Virus record (IMG/VR): IMGVR_UViG_3300033553_000270
Span: 1 to 22,360 of that record
Strand: one strand, 5' to 3'
DNA from: a virus
DNA: 22,360 bases
The notes beneath the pieces were generated by a model. The model had not been told where the DNA came from and ran no database searches. It saw only the letters and a program-made list of their open reading frames with translations. The translations under genes were made by a program, and so were the position numbers. Shown here one piece after another: positions 11,600 to 20,267 of this stretch (position 1 is its first letter; each line of letters starts with the position of its first letter).

Positions 11600-11998
11600 A
11601 TGAGCAAAAACAATAGCTTAATTGATGAGCTACCCGATACTCGACACCAATTCGAAATTGACCTTCAAGGCAAAGTAACTAAAAAGCGTTTCGCAGGTGA
11701 GTTTGCCTGCAAAATCCCAAATATTAAAGACCAAGCTATGATCGCCAAACATCAAGCCATGTTAAATGGCGAATACCCAATCTATTTAGATGCTGGTGTT
11801 TTAAAAGTCCATCAAATGATTGCGTACTTACGTTATACATTGACAGAATACCCACTTTTTTGGAAACAATCAGATTTAGGTTATGAATTACGTGACTTTA
11901 ATATTATTGAAGCTGTTTACGATGAAGTCTTGGCCTTTGAAGATGAATGGTTGAAGCAAATCTGGGGTACAAATGACGGATCCAAAACCGAAGGTTGA
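11600..11998 (+). CDS. Probable tail assembly chaperone, first of an overlapping pair
   Basis: A 132-aa protein. The first part (DELPDTRHQFEIDLQGKVTK, then KRFAGEFACKIPNIKDQAMI) is beta-rich, followed by helices (VLKVHQMIAYLRYTLTEYPL, then YDEVLAFEDEWLKQIWG). Small acidic proteins of this shape, encoded directly before the tape measure and overlapping a second small gene, are typical tail chaperones that coat the tape measure during assembly. The start follows GGAG. The 3' end overlaps the next gene by 26 bases in the +1/-2 relative frame. The call rests mainly on position and layout; sequence motifs for this group are weak. Confidence 0.58.
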   Translation: MSKNNSLIDELPDTRHQFEIDLQGKVTKKRFAGEFACKIPNIKDQAMIAKHQAMLNGEYPIYLDAGVLKVHQMIAYLRYTLTEYPLFWKQSDLGYELRDFNIIEAVYDEVLAFEDEWLKQIWGTNDGSKTEG

Positions 11999-12371
11999 TC
12001 CTTATAAAGGTATCAAATATATAGGGTATCGCATAAGTCAACTTCCAGATCGTTATAATATGTCAGACTTGATCAGATACGCTAAATTTGTCTTAGCTTC
12101 CAAGACTCATAGACTTTTAAAAGATCCTATTTGGGATGACTATACAGTCGAAGAACTATTAATCGAGTTTTACGCTCATCAATTTAATGATTCTAAAGAA
12201 GCCAGAATCGCGTTTGAACAGTCTTTAGACATTGCAACCGACAACGTAGACGACTTTGCGGCGTGGGCTGATGCAGAGATAGCTAAAGAAGATAAAATTA
12301 GAGAGAAGACGTTAAGCGAGTTAGAGGATTCAGTTTCCTTCAGTCCATCCGACGTCATGGGAGATGATTAG
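11973..12371 (+). CDS. Probable second tail assembly chaperone (T-like)
   Basis: A 132-aa helical, acidic protein (IAFEQSLDIATDNVDDFAAW and an Asp/Glu-rich end) immediately before the tape measure. Its frame is offset +1 (equivalently -2) relative to the upstream gene. It may be made from its own ATG at 11973, preceded by GGGG (11964-11967) at 5 bases, or as a fusion by programmed frameshift in the 11955-11998 overlap. The stop TAG shares its last base with the GTG start of the tape measure. It corresponds by position to the T part of the lambda G/GT pair; homology is not demonstrated. Confidence 0.55.
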   Translation: MTDPKPKVDPYKGIKYIGYRISQLPDRYNMSDLIRYAKFVLASKTHRLLKDPIWDDYTVEELLIEFYAHQFNDSKEARIAFEQSLDIATDNVDDFAAWADAEIAKEDKIREKTLSELEDSVSFSPSDVMGDD

Positions 12372-14332
12372 TGACCACTCAATTAAAAATTACAGCCGAT
12401 ACATCTGATGTAAAGAAAAGTATACTTGACATCGGTAAATCAGTCAAGGACCTTAAAGGCTCCAAAGTAGCTATATTTTCAGCTGAAGATAAGAAGTTCC
12501 TTAAAGGTGAAATGAAGAAAGAAATAGGCTTAATGAAACAAAAGCTTAAAGATAACCGAGCCGAGATTTCAGCTGCAGTTAAAGAACAACAAAAAATGGT
12601 TGAAGGTTCTAAAGAGGAACTTGAATTACGTAAAAAGATTCTAGAAGCATATAAAGTTCAAGCCAAATTAGGTAGAGACTTAGGCCAAGCTCAAAAAGGT
12701 TCAAAAGACACAAAAAACAATACCGGTGGAATAATGGATTCGGTATTAGGAATTGCTCGAATGATTCCGGCATTGGCTGCAGCCGCCACGATTGGTTATG
12801 CCCTCAGTAAAGGGAAAGCCTCTAGTGATCAATATGTGGGCGGATCTGGTTCAAGAAACCAATTAAAAGGCTTAGGAGTCAGCGATGAAAACTTCGGGTC
12901 GCCTGAACAACTCGCTCGAGTAGGATTAACCGAACAAGACATGATTCAAAGACGAAACGACGCTACTTCCACATTAGGCCGTCAAGGAAGTGGTAACGAA
13001 ACTGAAATGAGAAAAGCAGCCTTTGAAAGAGCTTATGGCCTTCAAGGTGGAACTATGACTGGAATCGCCGGGCAACTTAGAGGCCAAAAAGGTGGTGAAG
13101 GTGCCAATGATGCTCAAATGAAATTACAAGCTTCAGTATTTGCATCTGGTATTGAAGATGCAATTGGTCCTTACTTACAATCAGCAGTTCAATTATTAAC
13201 TTCAATCAACGAAGCAGGAACGGCTAATACGGACGAAATCACAAATTTAATGGCTCAATTAACTAAAGATGGTCAACGCACGCCGGAATTGATTGCTAAA
13301 ACGTTCGCAGGAATGGATTCAGCAGTTAAAGGTGCAACTGGTGAAAACAGTGCATTTTTACAAACAGCATTTGCTCGTTCTGGAATTGGAGGCGGTACTT
13401 TAGGCGGAACTAAATACGCAATGTCATCAGGTGGAATCATGGGTCAAAACCGTGGAGAACTTGAGAAGCGTGGCTATAATAAAGATTTATTAGACAATAT
13501 GGAAAACGGTGGAATGTTTACTGGAGCAGGTAAACGTACGGGCGCAATACTAGATCAAATAAAAAGTTCAGGCGGTCTAAAAGCAGGTGAGAGTGTCGGC
13601 GGCGTTAAGAGTAGCGATCAAATGGTCGGTATGAATAATTTAGCAAACAACGTATTTGGAACTAAAGGCGATCAAGGTTTTGATGCTTTAATGATGCTTG
13701 AAAAAGTTCAAAATAAACAAATGAGCCAAAAACAATTTGATGAAAAATTGAAGAAGATGAAAGAAGGAGAAGATCCGTCTTTATCTAGACTCGATACAAT
13801 CAATAAGAGTTTATCTGGTCAAACTGAATTGTTGAGTAATATCAATACGAATTTAATGGAAGCTTTAGGTAAACAAACAGCTCAAGGTCGAAACGCTTTA
13901 GTGCGTTCAGACAATCAAGGAATTATCGGAGTTGATAGTGTCGCAGGAGCAGTTAACGAGAGCGGCTTGACTAAAGGGGCTGGAGACCTTGCAGAAGGTT
14001 CTGGTAGAGCGATGAACTCAGGTATTCTAGGTGAGAAGATGGCTGATTGGTCGGGTAAAGGAAGAGCTGCTCGAGCTAAAGTTGCACACATGACTTCTGA
14101 ATCTGGAGTTGTTGAATTCGCTAAAAAACGCAGAGATGAAGGTAAAGGCTTCATTGGAATGAGCGACGAAGAAATTGAAAAGAAAGTACACGCTACAATG
14201 AGTAAATCTGGATTAGCTAAAGATATTGGTAAAGAAGTAGGAAAGGCAATGAAAGAAGCTCCTATTACGAATACTAATATCAATAAAATTCAAATGCCAG
14301 ATGGTAGTGTTACAAATAGGATTAATAAATAA
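12371..14332 (+). CDS. Tape measure protein
   Basis: A 653-aa protein starting at GTG, with GGGAG (12359-12363) as ribosome site. The N-terminal 110 residues are charged and coiled-coil-like (many Lys/Glu/Gln), followed by a hydrophobic segment at about 124-146 (LGIARMIPALAAAATIGYAL), then a long Gly/Ser/Ala-rich central part and a Lys-rich helical C-terminus. This coil plus hydrophobic segment layout, together with position after the chaperones and before the hub, is characteristic. Tape measure length scales with tail length at roughly 1.5 angstrom per residue, which would give a tail of about 95-100 nm. The gene is large but modest for this class. The stop shares bases with the next ATG (TAATG). 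Confidence 0.85.
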   Translation: MTTQLKITADTSDVKKSILDIGKSVKDLKGSKVAIFSAEDKKFLKGEMKKEIGLMKQKLKDNRAEISAAVKEQQKMVEGSKEELELRKKILEAYKVQAKLGRDLGQAQKGSKDTKNNTGGIMDSVLGIARMIPALAAAATIGYALSKGKASSDQYVGGSGSRNQLKGLGVSDENFGSPEQLARVGLTEQDMIQRRNDATSTLGRQGSGNETEMRKAAFERAYGLQGGTMTGIAGQLRGQKGGEGANDAQMKLQASVFASGIEDAIGPYLQSAVQLLTSINEAGTANTDEITNLMAQLTKDGQRTPELIAKTFAGMDSAVKGATGENSAFLQTAFARSGIGGGTLGGTKYAMSSGGIMGQNRGELEKRGYNKDLLDNMENGGMFTGAGKRTGAILDQIKSSGGLKAGESVGGVKSSDQMVGMNNLANNVFGTKGDQGFDALMMLEKVQNKQMSQKQFDEKLKKMKEGEDPSLSRLDTINKSLSGQTELLSNINTNLMEALGKQTAQGRNALVRSDNQGIIGVDSVAGAVNESGLTKGAGDLAEGSGRAMNSGILGEKMADWSGKGRAARAKVAHMTSESGVVEFAKKRRDEGKGFIGMSDEEIEKKVHATMSKSGLAKDIGKEVGKAMKEAPITNTNINKIQMPDGSVTNRINK

Positions 14333-15930
14333 TGGCTAGACAAAATAAATACAAGTATAGTAATGAAACTAAAGATGTTACATCTCAATGCAAGGTCATT
14401 GTTTATCCTTGGAAGAATAATTTGACGGATGGAGAGATCTCAGATGCAGAACTTGCTTCGGCTTCTCGTTTAGATATTTCAAGTCAAGTTCAGCATGTAT
14501 CATATTCAAAGAACATGGGAAGCGCTGCAGGTGCATTCAGTATTACATTGACTAATTCACCAAATTACGGAAGTAATGATTGGAAAGATATTATTAAACG
14601 TGGATTTTGGTGTTTGATTTATATGTCAACCGATGGAGACTTAGAACTTGCCCAAGAAGTATCACCTAAAAAGCCAAGACTTGCAGAAGCTAAGAAGATT
14701 AGATGTGTTGGATATATCGAAAGAGTTGGCGTGACTGGAACGGCTCAAGAAAATAGATCTATAGACATTGGTTTTACGGTTACAGGTAGAGACTTTGGAA
14801 TCATCTATGAAGAGACTGAAATTTGGCACAACCTATTTCAATACGACAAAATATTATTAGACTCAATCGCTCAGACCCAATTGAATGTGGTAGGGAACGT
14901 TAGGATTCATCAAGCTATTAAGACTGTTCATGATTTATTCTATTTCCCACAAAATCTACCTGGTGCTAAAGTTGGAGACAACAAGAGTTTACTCTCAATT
15001 GGACTTCAGTGGTTACTTCCTAAAGAGATGTTGATCGACTTAGGATATAACTTGACGCAATTGACTAAAGGTACATTTTGGGGTGCAATTCCAAATACAT
15101 TCCAACCTGAAGTAACTGGTGCAGGTATTGCTGTAGATAAGCCTGGAGATTACCTCTCAGGAAATGCTTGGGAACAATTAAAGCGTTTAAGTATTCCAGC
15201 CTTCCATGAACTGTTCTGCGAGATGGATTCAAATAATAAACCTAGACTAAACTTCAGACCAATTCCTTGGGGGATTGATCAAGATAAATATTCAAAAAAT
15301 GCAGTGAACATTAAACTATATAAAGATATTCCAGCGGTGGTAGTTCCTGCAATTGATCTATACGACTTCGATTTAGGTGAAGATGATCATAATAGATACA
15401 ACTCATTTTTGGCCACGGTATCTACAAGCATGATTAATACCGAAGATAATATTTCATTGTTATTAGGAAAAGATTACCCTAAGAATAATTATGCCTCAAT
15501 TCGTCGCCACGGTTTTAGACCGATGCACGTTACGGTAGATTCAATTGTTAAAAATGAAGAACTTGGAAATGGTTCAGCGGACCAGGCTCAATTAATTGAG
15601 TTTAATGAGATTCTTTATGATTATTGGAATGCTATGGTTTTTGCTGAAACTGGATCCATTTCAAAATTAGGAACTAATGATATTCGAGTAGGTATTTGCT
15701 TAAAGTTTAAAGATGATGTTCCTTATTTGTCAACTAAAAGATATTATATCGAAGGCTATACTGACTCGTTTACAGTCGAAGAAAATAGATCTTGTTCATG
15801 GGTTCAAGAAGTAAGCGTAACTAGAGGCTTTGAAGAATCTGATTTAAGAGCTAAGAAAGGATTCTCTTCAAGAAACGTAGAATTCTCTGGTGCAGGTGAA
15901 TTTACGAAAGGAAACACTGGAACTAAATAA
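14332..15930 (+). CDS. Baseplate hub protein (gp27 / gpD-like)
   Basis: A 532-aa protein. The N-terminal part carries VQHVSYSKNMGSAAGAFSIT (53-72), the first beta barrel region of gp27/gpD-type hubs, followed by a VGYIERVGV strand (residues near 126-134). The C-terminal end has YYIEGYTDSFTVEENRSCSW and QEVSVTRGFEE, the last hub barrel. Hub proteins form the trimeric platform that joins tail tube to spike. Position between tape measure and spike genes is the standard order. The gene is joined to both neighbours by TAATG overlaps, so translation is coupled; no strong ribosome site is needed. A long central helical insertion (about 170-290) is a phage-specific feature. Confidence 0.8.
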   Translation: MARQNKYKYSNETKDVTSQCKVIVYPWKNNLTDGEISDAELASASRLDISSQVQHVSYSKNMGSAAGAFSITLTNSPNYGSNDWKDIIKRGFWCLIYMSTDGDLELAQEVSPKKPRLAEAKKIRCVGYIERVGVTGTAQENRSIDIGFTVTGRDFGIIYEETEIWHNLFQYDKILLDSIAQTQLNVVGNVRIHQAIKTVHDLFYFPQNLPGAKVGDNKSLLSIGLQWLLPKEMLIDLGYNLTQLTKGTFWGAIPNTFQPEVTGAGIAVDKPGDYLSGNAWEQLKRLSIPAFHELFCEMDSNNKPRLNFRPIPWGIDQDKYSKNAVNIKLYKDIPAVVVPAIDLYDFDLGEDDHNRYNSFLATVSTSMINTEDNISLLLGKDYPKNNYASIRRHGFRPMHVTVDSIVKNEELGNGSADQAQLIEFNEILYDYWNAMVFAETGSISKLGTNDIRVGICLKFKDDVPYLSTKRYYIEGYTDSFTVEENRSCSWVQEVSVTRGFEESDLRAKKGFSSRNVEFSGAGEFTKGNTGTK

Positions 15931-16859
15931 TGAAACAACGTGCAAATGGTGCCATTCAATCATCTAATACTCCAGTATATTCTAATGCTGGAAATCACCG
16001 TGAAGACTTTGCGCTATATCGTTGTATGATCATCGATGTTTTGTATACTGATGATGATAAAAACATCTCTAAGAATTCAAAGAATCCTGAAGTATTATAT
16101 GAATGCATTATTTTAGGAGGCCAAGCTTCAGGTCAAACTCTTTCATTTTGTAGACTTGCATCATATTTAGATGGATCTAATTACTCAGAAAGAACCTTAA
16201 CTAAAGCTTCAAAAGATATATCAAAGACTAAGTTATCAGATAATGATGGCGATTTAGTTTACGTCCAATTCATTCAAGGTCACGATGCATATCCTGTAAT
16301 TGTAGGAATGGCTCGTGGATTAAACCAACAAGTCGGTGCTAAAAAAGCAGATGGACCTAGATTCATTGAAAGCTTTAATGGCATGGAAACCTTGATCGAT
16401 AATAAAGGTGAATATAAACGTACAATGAAAGGTGGATCGGCCACTGAAGGTAAATTTAAAGCTAATGATGCTGCTGTAATTACTGAAGCCTGGACTACTG
16501 AGAAGATCTCAACTACATTCAAATCTGGTTTAACCGTGACAATGGATGGCGCAGGTGATAAAGTTGAATTTACAACTAAAGGTGGAGTTGTTGGATCGTT
16601 CGATGGAACTGGAAATAAAATATCGATTAAAGCAGGAGCTTCTGAAGTTTTAATTGATGGAGCGTCTGGAAAGATTAGTATAAAAGGTGAAATGATTGAT
16701 TTAGGAAGTTCTGTTTCAGACTTCGTGACTATGTTTACTGAATTGGCTACAGCATTTAATTCGCATACCCATTTAGGAAACCTCGCAGCTCCAACATCGC
16801 CTCCTCAGGCTCCGTTGCTATCAACTGTAGGTTCTCAGACCGTAAAAGTTCAACCGTAA
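15930..16859 (+). CDS. Baseplate central spike (gpV/gp5-like) with HxH tip
   Basis: A 309-aa spike. An OB-fold-like part covers roughly 20-135 (DNDGDLVYVQFIQGHDAYPV near 102-121). A repetitive beta stretch follows (KVEFTTKGGVVGSFDGTGNK, then ISIKAGASEVLIDGASGKIS), like the triple-stranded beta helix of spike proteins. The C-terminal tip has SHTHLGN with His279 and His281 in the HxH arrangement that holds an iron ion in P2 gpV-type spikes, then TSPPQAPL. There is no lysozyme domain, unlike T4 gp5. Start overlaps the hub stop (TAATG). It should form the membrane-piercing needle under the hub. Confidence 0.85.
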   Translation: MKQRANGAIQSSNTPVYSNAGNHREDFALYRCMIIDVLYTDDDKNISKNSKNPEVLYECIILGGQASGQTLSFCRLASYLDGSNYSERTLTKASKDISKTKLSDNDGDLVYVQFIQGHDAYPVIVGMARGLNQQVGAKKADGPRFIESFNGMETLIDNKGEYKRTMKGGSATEGKFKANDAAVITEAWTTEKISTTFKSGLTVTMDGAGDKVEFTTKGGVVGSFDGTGNKISIKAGASEVLIDGASGKISIKGEMIDLGSSVSDFVTMFTELATAFNSHTHLGNLAAPTSPPQAPLLSTVGSQTVKVQP

Positions 16860-16868
16860 GGATTTAAT

Positions 16869-18077
16869 ATGCCAGGACCAACATTAACGCCGGAACAAAT
16901 TGCGCAAATGAAAAAGGAATCAGCTAAAGCTACTGCAGCTGCTGAAACTTTCACGGCTCAAATTGCAGCGCAACAAGCAAGAGCCGCTGAATTAGCGTTA
17001 GTAGACTCTGCATTCAAATCATTCTTTGATTACTACAATGATCAAATTATTGTTAAATACGATGCTGAACGCAAATTATTAAATGGTAATTACGTCGCAG
17101 CTCCTATAACTGAAGCCGATGTTTTAAGTTGTGCCAATTTAGCTGGAGGTAGGATTCAACCAACTATGCCGGCAACTGATGTTATTCGACTTCCTCAATT
17201 CGACGGAAGCCCTTTAATTGTGGATCCTATTAACGAGATTCAATTAATGACGGACCAAGCTACGGCAGAAACCACATTAGTTTCAGGTTTCGGTGGATCT
17301 CCTTTAAGTCCAACCGTCGTGACCGACTCAGCCATTGCTACAGGCGTAACAGCTCTTAAATTAACCGACCCTACTTCTGCATTTTATATTGCACCAAATC
17401 AAGTGTTCATCGTATCTAATGGTTCAGACTTTGCAGTCATTAAAGCAATTACAGCAGTTCTAGAAGACGATCCAGTTCCTCCTCCGTACGTAATGAATTT
17501 AGACATTGAGATTTTAGTTCAACCGACTGGAACCCTTTCAACTGGACTTTCATTATTGTCTTTTTCTGGATTCTCAAATGGTGAAAGGGCTATCAAAACC
17601 GCAAGTGATCCTGCGATGCAACCATTTATGGATTACTTAATTCTTGAACTTCAAAATAAAGTTAACGGAAGAATCACTAACCTTACGGCTCAGTTGACTT
17701 CAATTTCAACTAATCAAGATCCTGAAGGAACGGCTGAATTTACTCAAGCCACTACAAACGTGAATACCAGTAAGACTTTCTTGACTAATTACATTATTTC
17801 TACTGATATTTCAGATGCAGGGTTTACCACTACATCTGCAGAAAGAAGCACTAGATCTAGCCAGGCTACTGCCAGAGTTGCAGAAATAGCCTCAGCTTAT
17901 ACTGGAAGAACCCTTAATTATTACGATCAAAGGTATAATTTTGCAAATAATCGAGCAAATACTGCTCGAGGATCTCTAAGACTTCAAAAGAACTCAGAAG
18001 CAGGAGCCGCTACTTCTGGAGCATACGCGTCTACTCTCGGCGACCAGGCCTCAGCAATTGGTAGCATCCTTCCTTAA
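16869..18077 (+). CDS. Baseplate-region structural protein, function unknown
   Basis: A 402-aa protein, not recognised. The N-terminus (about 5-45) and the region at about 245-330 are Ala/Gln/Thr-rich and likely coiled coil (KATAAAETFTAQIAAQQARA). The middle (about 100-230) is beta-rich with many Pro, Thr and Val, and includes FYIAPNQVFIVSNGSDFAVI. The last 50 residues are helical and polar. It sits between the spike and a wedge gene, with AAGGAT as ribosome site and 9 bases from the spike stop. By position it should be a baseplate or baseplate-assembly protein, possibly a trimer with coils. No enzymatic motif. Contractile tail clusters often carry lineage-specific genes at this place. Confidence 0.62.
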   Translation: MPGPTLTPEQIAQMKKESAKATAAAETFTAQIAAQQARAAELALVDSAFKSFFDYYNDQIIVKYDAERKLLNGNYVAAPITEADVLSCANLAGGRIQPTMPATDVIRLPQFDGSPLIVDPINEIQLMTDQATAETTLVSGFGGSPLSPTVVTDSAIATGVTALKLTDPTSAFYIAPNQVFIVSNGSDFAVIKAITAVLEDDPVPPPYVMNLDIEILVQPTGTLSTGLSLLSFSGFSNGERAIKTASDPAMQPFMDYLILELQNKVNGRITNLTAQLTSISTNQDPEGTAEFTQATTNVNTSKTFLTNYIISTDISDAGFTTTSAERSTRSSQATARVAEIASAYTGRTLNYYDQRYNFANNRANTARGSLRLQKNSEAGAATSGAYASTLGDQASAIGSILP

Positions 18078-18118
18078 GTTGATAAAATCTAAAACAGATT
18101 AAGATAGGAGATTAATAG

Positions 18119-20266
18119 ATGCCTGGAATTTCAGACCTGGTTAATAACATTACCGGATCAGTCAACGGACTCATCGCCGATTTAAAAGGCGAGTCTAGAA
18201 ACGTCGTTGAATACCACCAAGATGAAAGCTCGTACAAGTCGGTTCAGTCAACATTGATTGCTTCGAACTGGATGAAGTTAAGTTTCCCATATACATTTTC
18301 AGTTGTTAATTTAGACGATCCATCAGATGACTTTACTTCTGGTTTCTCTGATTTTAAATTGCCTTTAGCACCTCAGTCGATTAATCAACGTGAAGAACCT
18401 GCAACTAATTCAAAAGCCTCTCAAGGTGGAACTACTACCAACCATAATGGTATGGGTTACAAGACATTAATGATCGCAGGAACCACGGGTCTTGCACCAT
18501 TTCGCGGAGATGGCGGAGTTAATAAGAAAACTGGTGAAGCTATCTTTCAACCTAAAGAATTGAAATATAAATCAGGCCACGAAGTATTCATCCATTTAAG
18601 AAACTGGTTTAGAACTTATTATGAATGGAAGAAGAAACAAGGCTCAGATGCCAAGAACTTTAGACTAGTCTTTAAGAACTATAAAGACGGTGAATTCCTA
18701 ATTGTGGAATTGGTCTCATTTGAAATGGATCGCCAAGCTGCTAAATCATTACTGTACGACTATAAGATAGAGCTTAAAGTGTTATCACACTTCGAATTCA
18801 CTACACCACAATCAAAATTAGGGTTCTTAGCTGATGCTGATGCATTCTTAGATGATGCTTTAGACAAAATCTCTACAGCTCGTGGCGTATTCTTAAGAAC
18901 TCAAGGGATTCTTCGCCAAATTGAAAGTACTTATAATAACTCAGTGCTTGAACCAATGAGACAAGCTACTCTTGCAATCAAGGCAGCATTGGCGGTTCCT
19001 GTAGTTGCAGCAGATATTGCATCACGTACAATCGTTAATACAGTTTCAACAGCTAAAGCATTAGCCATAGTTGCTCGTGAGTTACTAAATACTGTAACTT
19101 TAGGACTAACTGGTAAGTCTCAGACTTTATCTGAAATTGATGGATTATTAGACAAACGTTTATTCGGAAGTAAAAATACATTACAAAAGACAATGGCTGC
19201 AGCTCAGGCCGATGTTAAACAAAACGGTTCAATTGGTCTTTTAAAGCTTGGGGCTTTAATGACTAAGATCGATGCTGGAGCATTTCCAGAAAGAACTTTA
19301 AGTGAGACGGCTAAAGAACAAGCCCAAGCAGCAGAACTTCCAAGAAACTTCTATGAGAACGCAATTGACGAACTAGAAAGAGTTAAGAAGAATGCTGAAG
19401 ACTTCTTCAATTTAGGTTCAGCTGACTATGATGCTATTTTTGACCGTACAGCTACGCTTAATGCAGACGTTTCAAAAGTAACTACTAATGACGAATATGA
19501 TATCTTGTTTGCCTTCAATGAAGCAATCACTGGTTTAAACCTATTATTATCTACGACTGCAATGTTTAAGTCTACGATGGATGCTCAAATTGAAGATATG
19601 AACACTAGATTTAATGGCCAACTTCAATTGACTTCTAAACAAGCTGTTCGTCAAGTTAAACTAAAAGCTGGTCAGTCTCTTGAAAGACTCGCTCAAAAAG
19701 AATTAGGCGACTCTACTCGTTGGGGTGAGATTGTAGAAATCAATGGATTAAAAGCTCCGTATATTTCAGATGATCCTAAAGAGTCAAGAGACGGTGTTTT
19801 AAAAGCTGGTTCAAACATTTTAATTCCGACATCTTTAAAAGATGGATTCTCTGAAACTCCAGTAGGTAAACAAAACAAGTTAACCAAAGGAATGTCAGAG
19901 TTAGAAAGAAATCTTGGAGTAGACTTTAAGATTGACAAAGACTTCGATTTAGTGTTATCATCAAGTGGTGATTTTGAATTAGTGGCCGGTGGCGATAACA
20001 TGACTCAAGGAACAATCCTTAAGTTAAGTTATGAACCAGGCGATGTTATGTTGTATCCTTCTTTAGGAGCAGGTCTTGCAGTTGGTAGAAAGTTTCCACC
20101 GATTGAGGACATAACAGATCGTATTACTAGTTCGTTGTTACAAGACTCAAGAATTAATAAGGTAACTGATATTGCTTTAACCAGAGATGGCGGAGCTTTA
20201 TATATTCAGTTCAACATTTATATTAAACAAATTGACATACCAGTTCCAGTAAAAATAAAGGTGTAA
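18119..20266 (+). CDS. Fused baseplate wedge protein: gp53-like N-terminus, LysM, gp25-like C-terminus
   Basis: A 715-aa protein. The N-terminal region, about 55-230, has FKLPLAPQSINQREEPATNS, GMGYKTLMIAGTTG and FRLVFKNYKDGEFLIVELVS, the layout of LysM-bearing baseplate proteins such as T4 gp53 and XkdP-type genes. Residues about 250-500 are helical. A LysM domain follows at about 511-570 (VKLKAGQSLERLAQKELG, SNILIPTSL). The C-terminal 110 residues are a gp25/W-like wedge domain (LSYEPGDVMLYPSLGAGLAV, DITDRITSSLLQDSRI, then IQFNIYIKQIDIP). In T4 gp25 and gp53 are separate wedge proteins, so this is a natural fusion. Ribosome site AGGAG; the next gene starts 1 base after its stop. Domain calls are by pattern and size. 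Confidence 0.75.
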   Translation: MPGISDLVNNITGSVNGLIADLKGESRNVVEYHQDESSYKSVQSTLIASNWMKLSFPYTFSVVNLDDPSDDFTSGFSDFKLPLAPQSINQREEPATNSKASQGGTTTNHNGMGYKTLMIAGTTGLAPFRGDGGVNKKTGEAIFQPKELKYKSGHEVFIHLRNWFRTYYEWKKKQGSDAKNFRLVFKNYKDGEFLIVELVSFEMDRQAAKSLLYDYKIELKVLSHFEFTTPQSKLGFLADADAFLDDALDKISTARGVFLRTQGILRQIESTYNNSVLEPMRQATLAIKAALAVPVVAADIASRTIVNTVSTAKALAIVARELLNTVTLGLTGKSQTLSEIDGLLDKRLFGSKNTLQKTMAAAQADVKQNGSIGLLKLGALMTKIDAGAFPERTLSETAKEQAQAAELPRNFYENAIDELERVKKNAEDFFNLGSADYDAIFDRTATLNADVSKVTTNDEYDILFAFNEAITGLNLLLSTTAMFKSTMDAQIEDMNTRFNGQLQLTSKQAVRQVKLKAGQSLERLAQKELGDSTRWGEIVEINGLKAPYISDDPKESRDGVLKAGSNILIPTSLKDGFSETPVGKQNKLTKGMSELERNLGVDFKIDKDFDLVLSSSGDFELVAGGDNMTQGTILKLSYEPGDVMLYPSLGAGLAVGRKFPPIEDITDRITSSLLQDSRINKVTDIALTRDGGALYIQFNIYIKQIDIPVPVKIKV

Positions 20267-20267
20267 T

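Noticed and set aside
13915-14283. Minus-strand reading frame inside the tape measure gene
   Set aside because: It is antisense to a well-supported gene, with composition explained by the opposite strand and no start signal.
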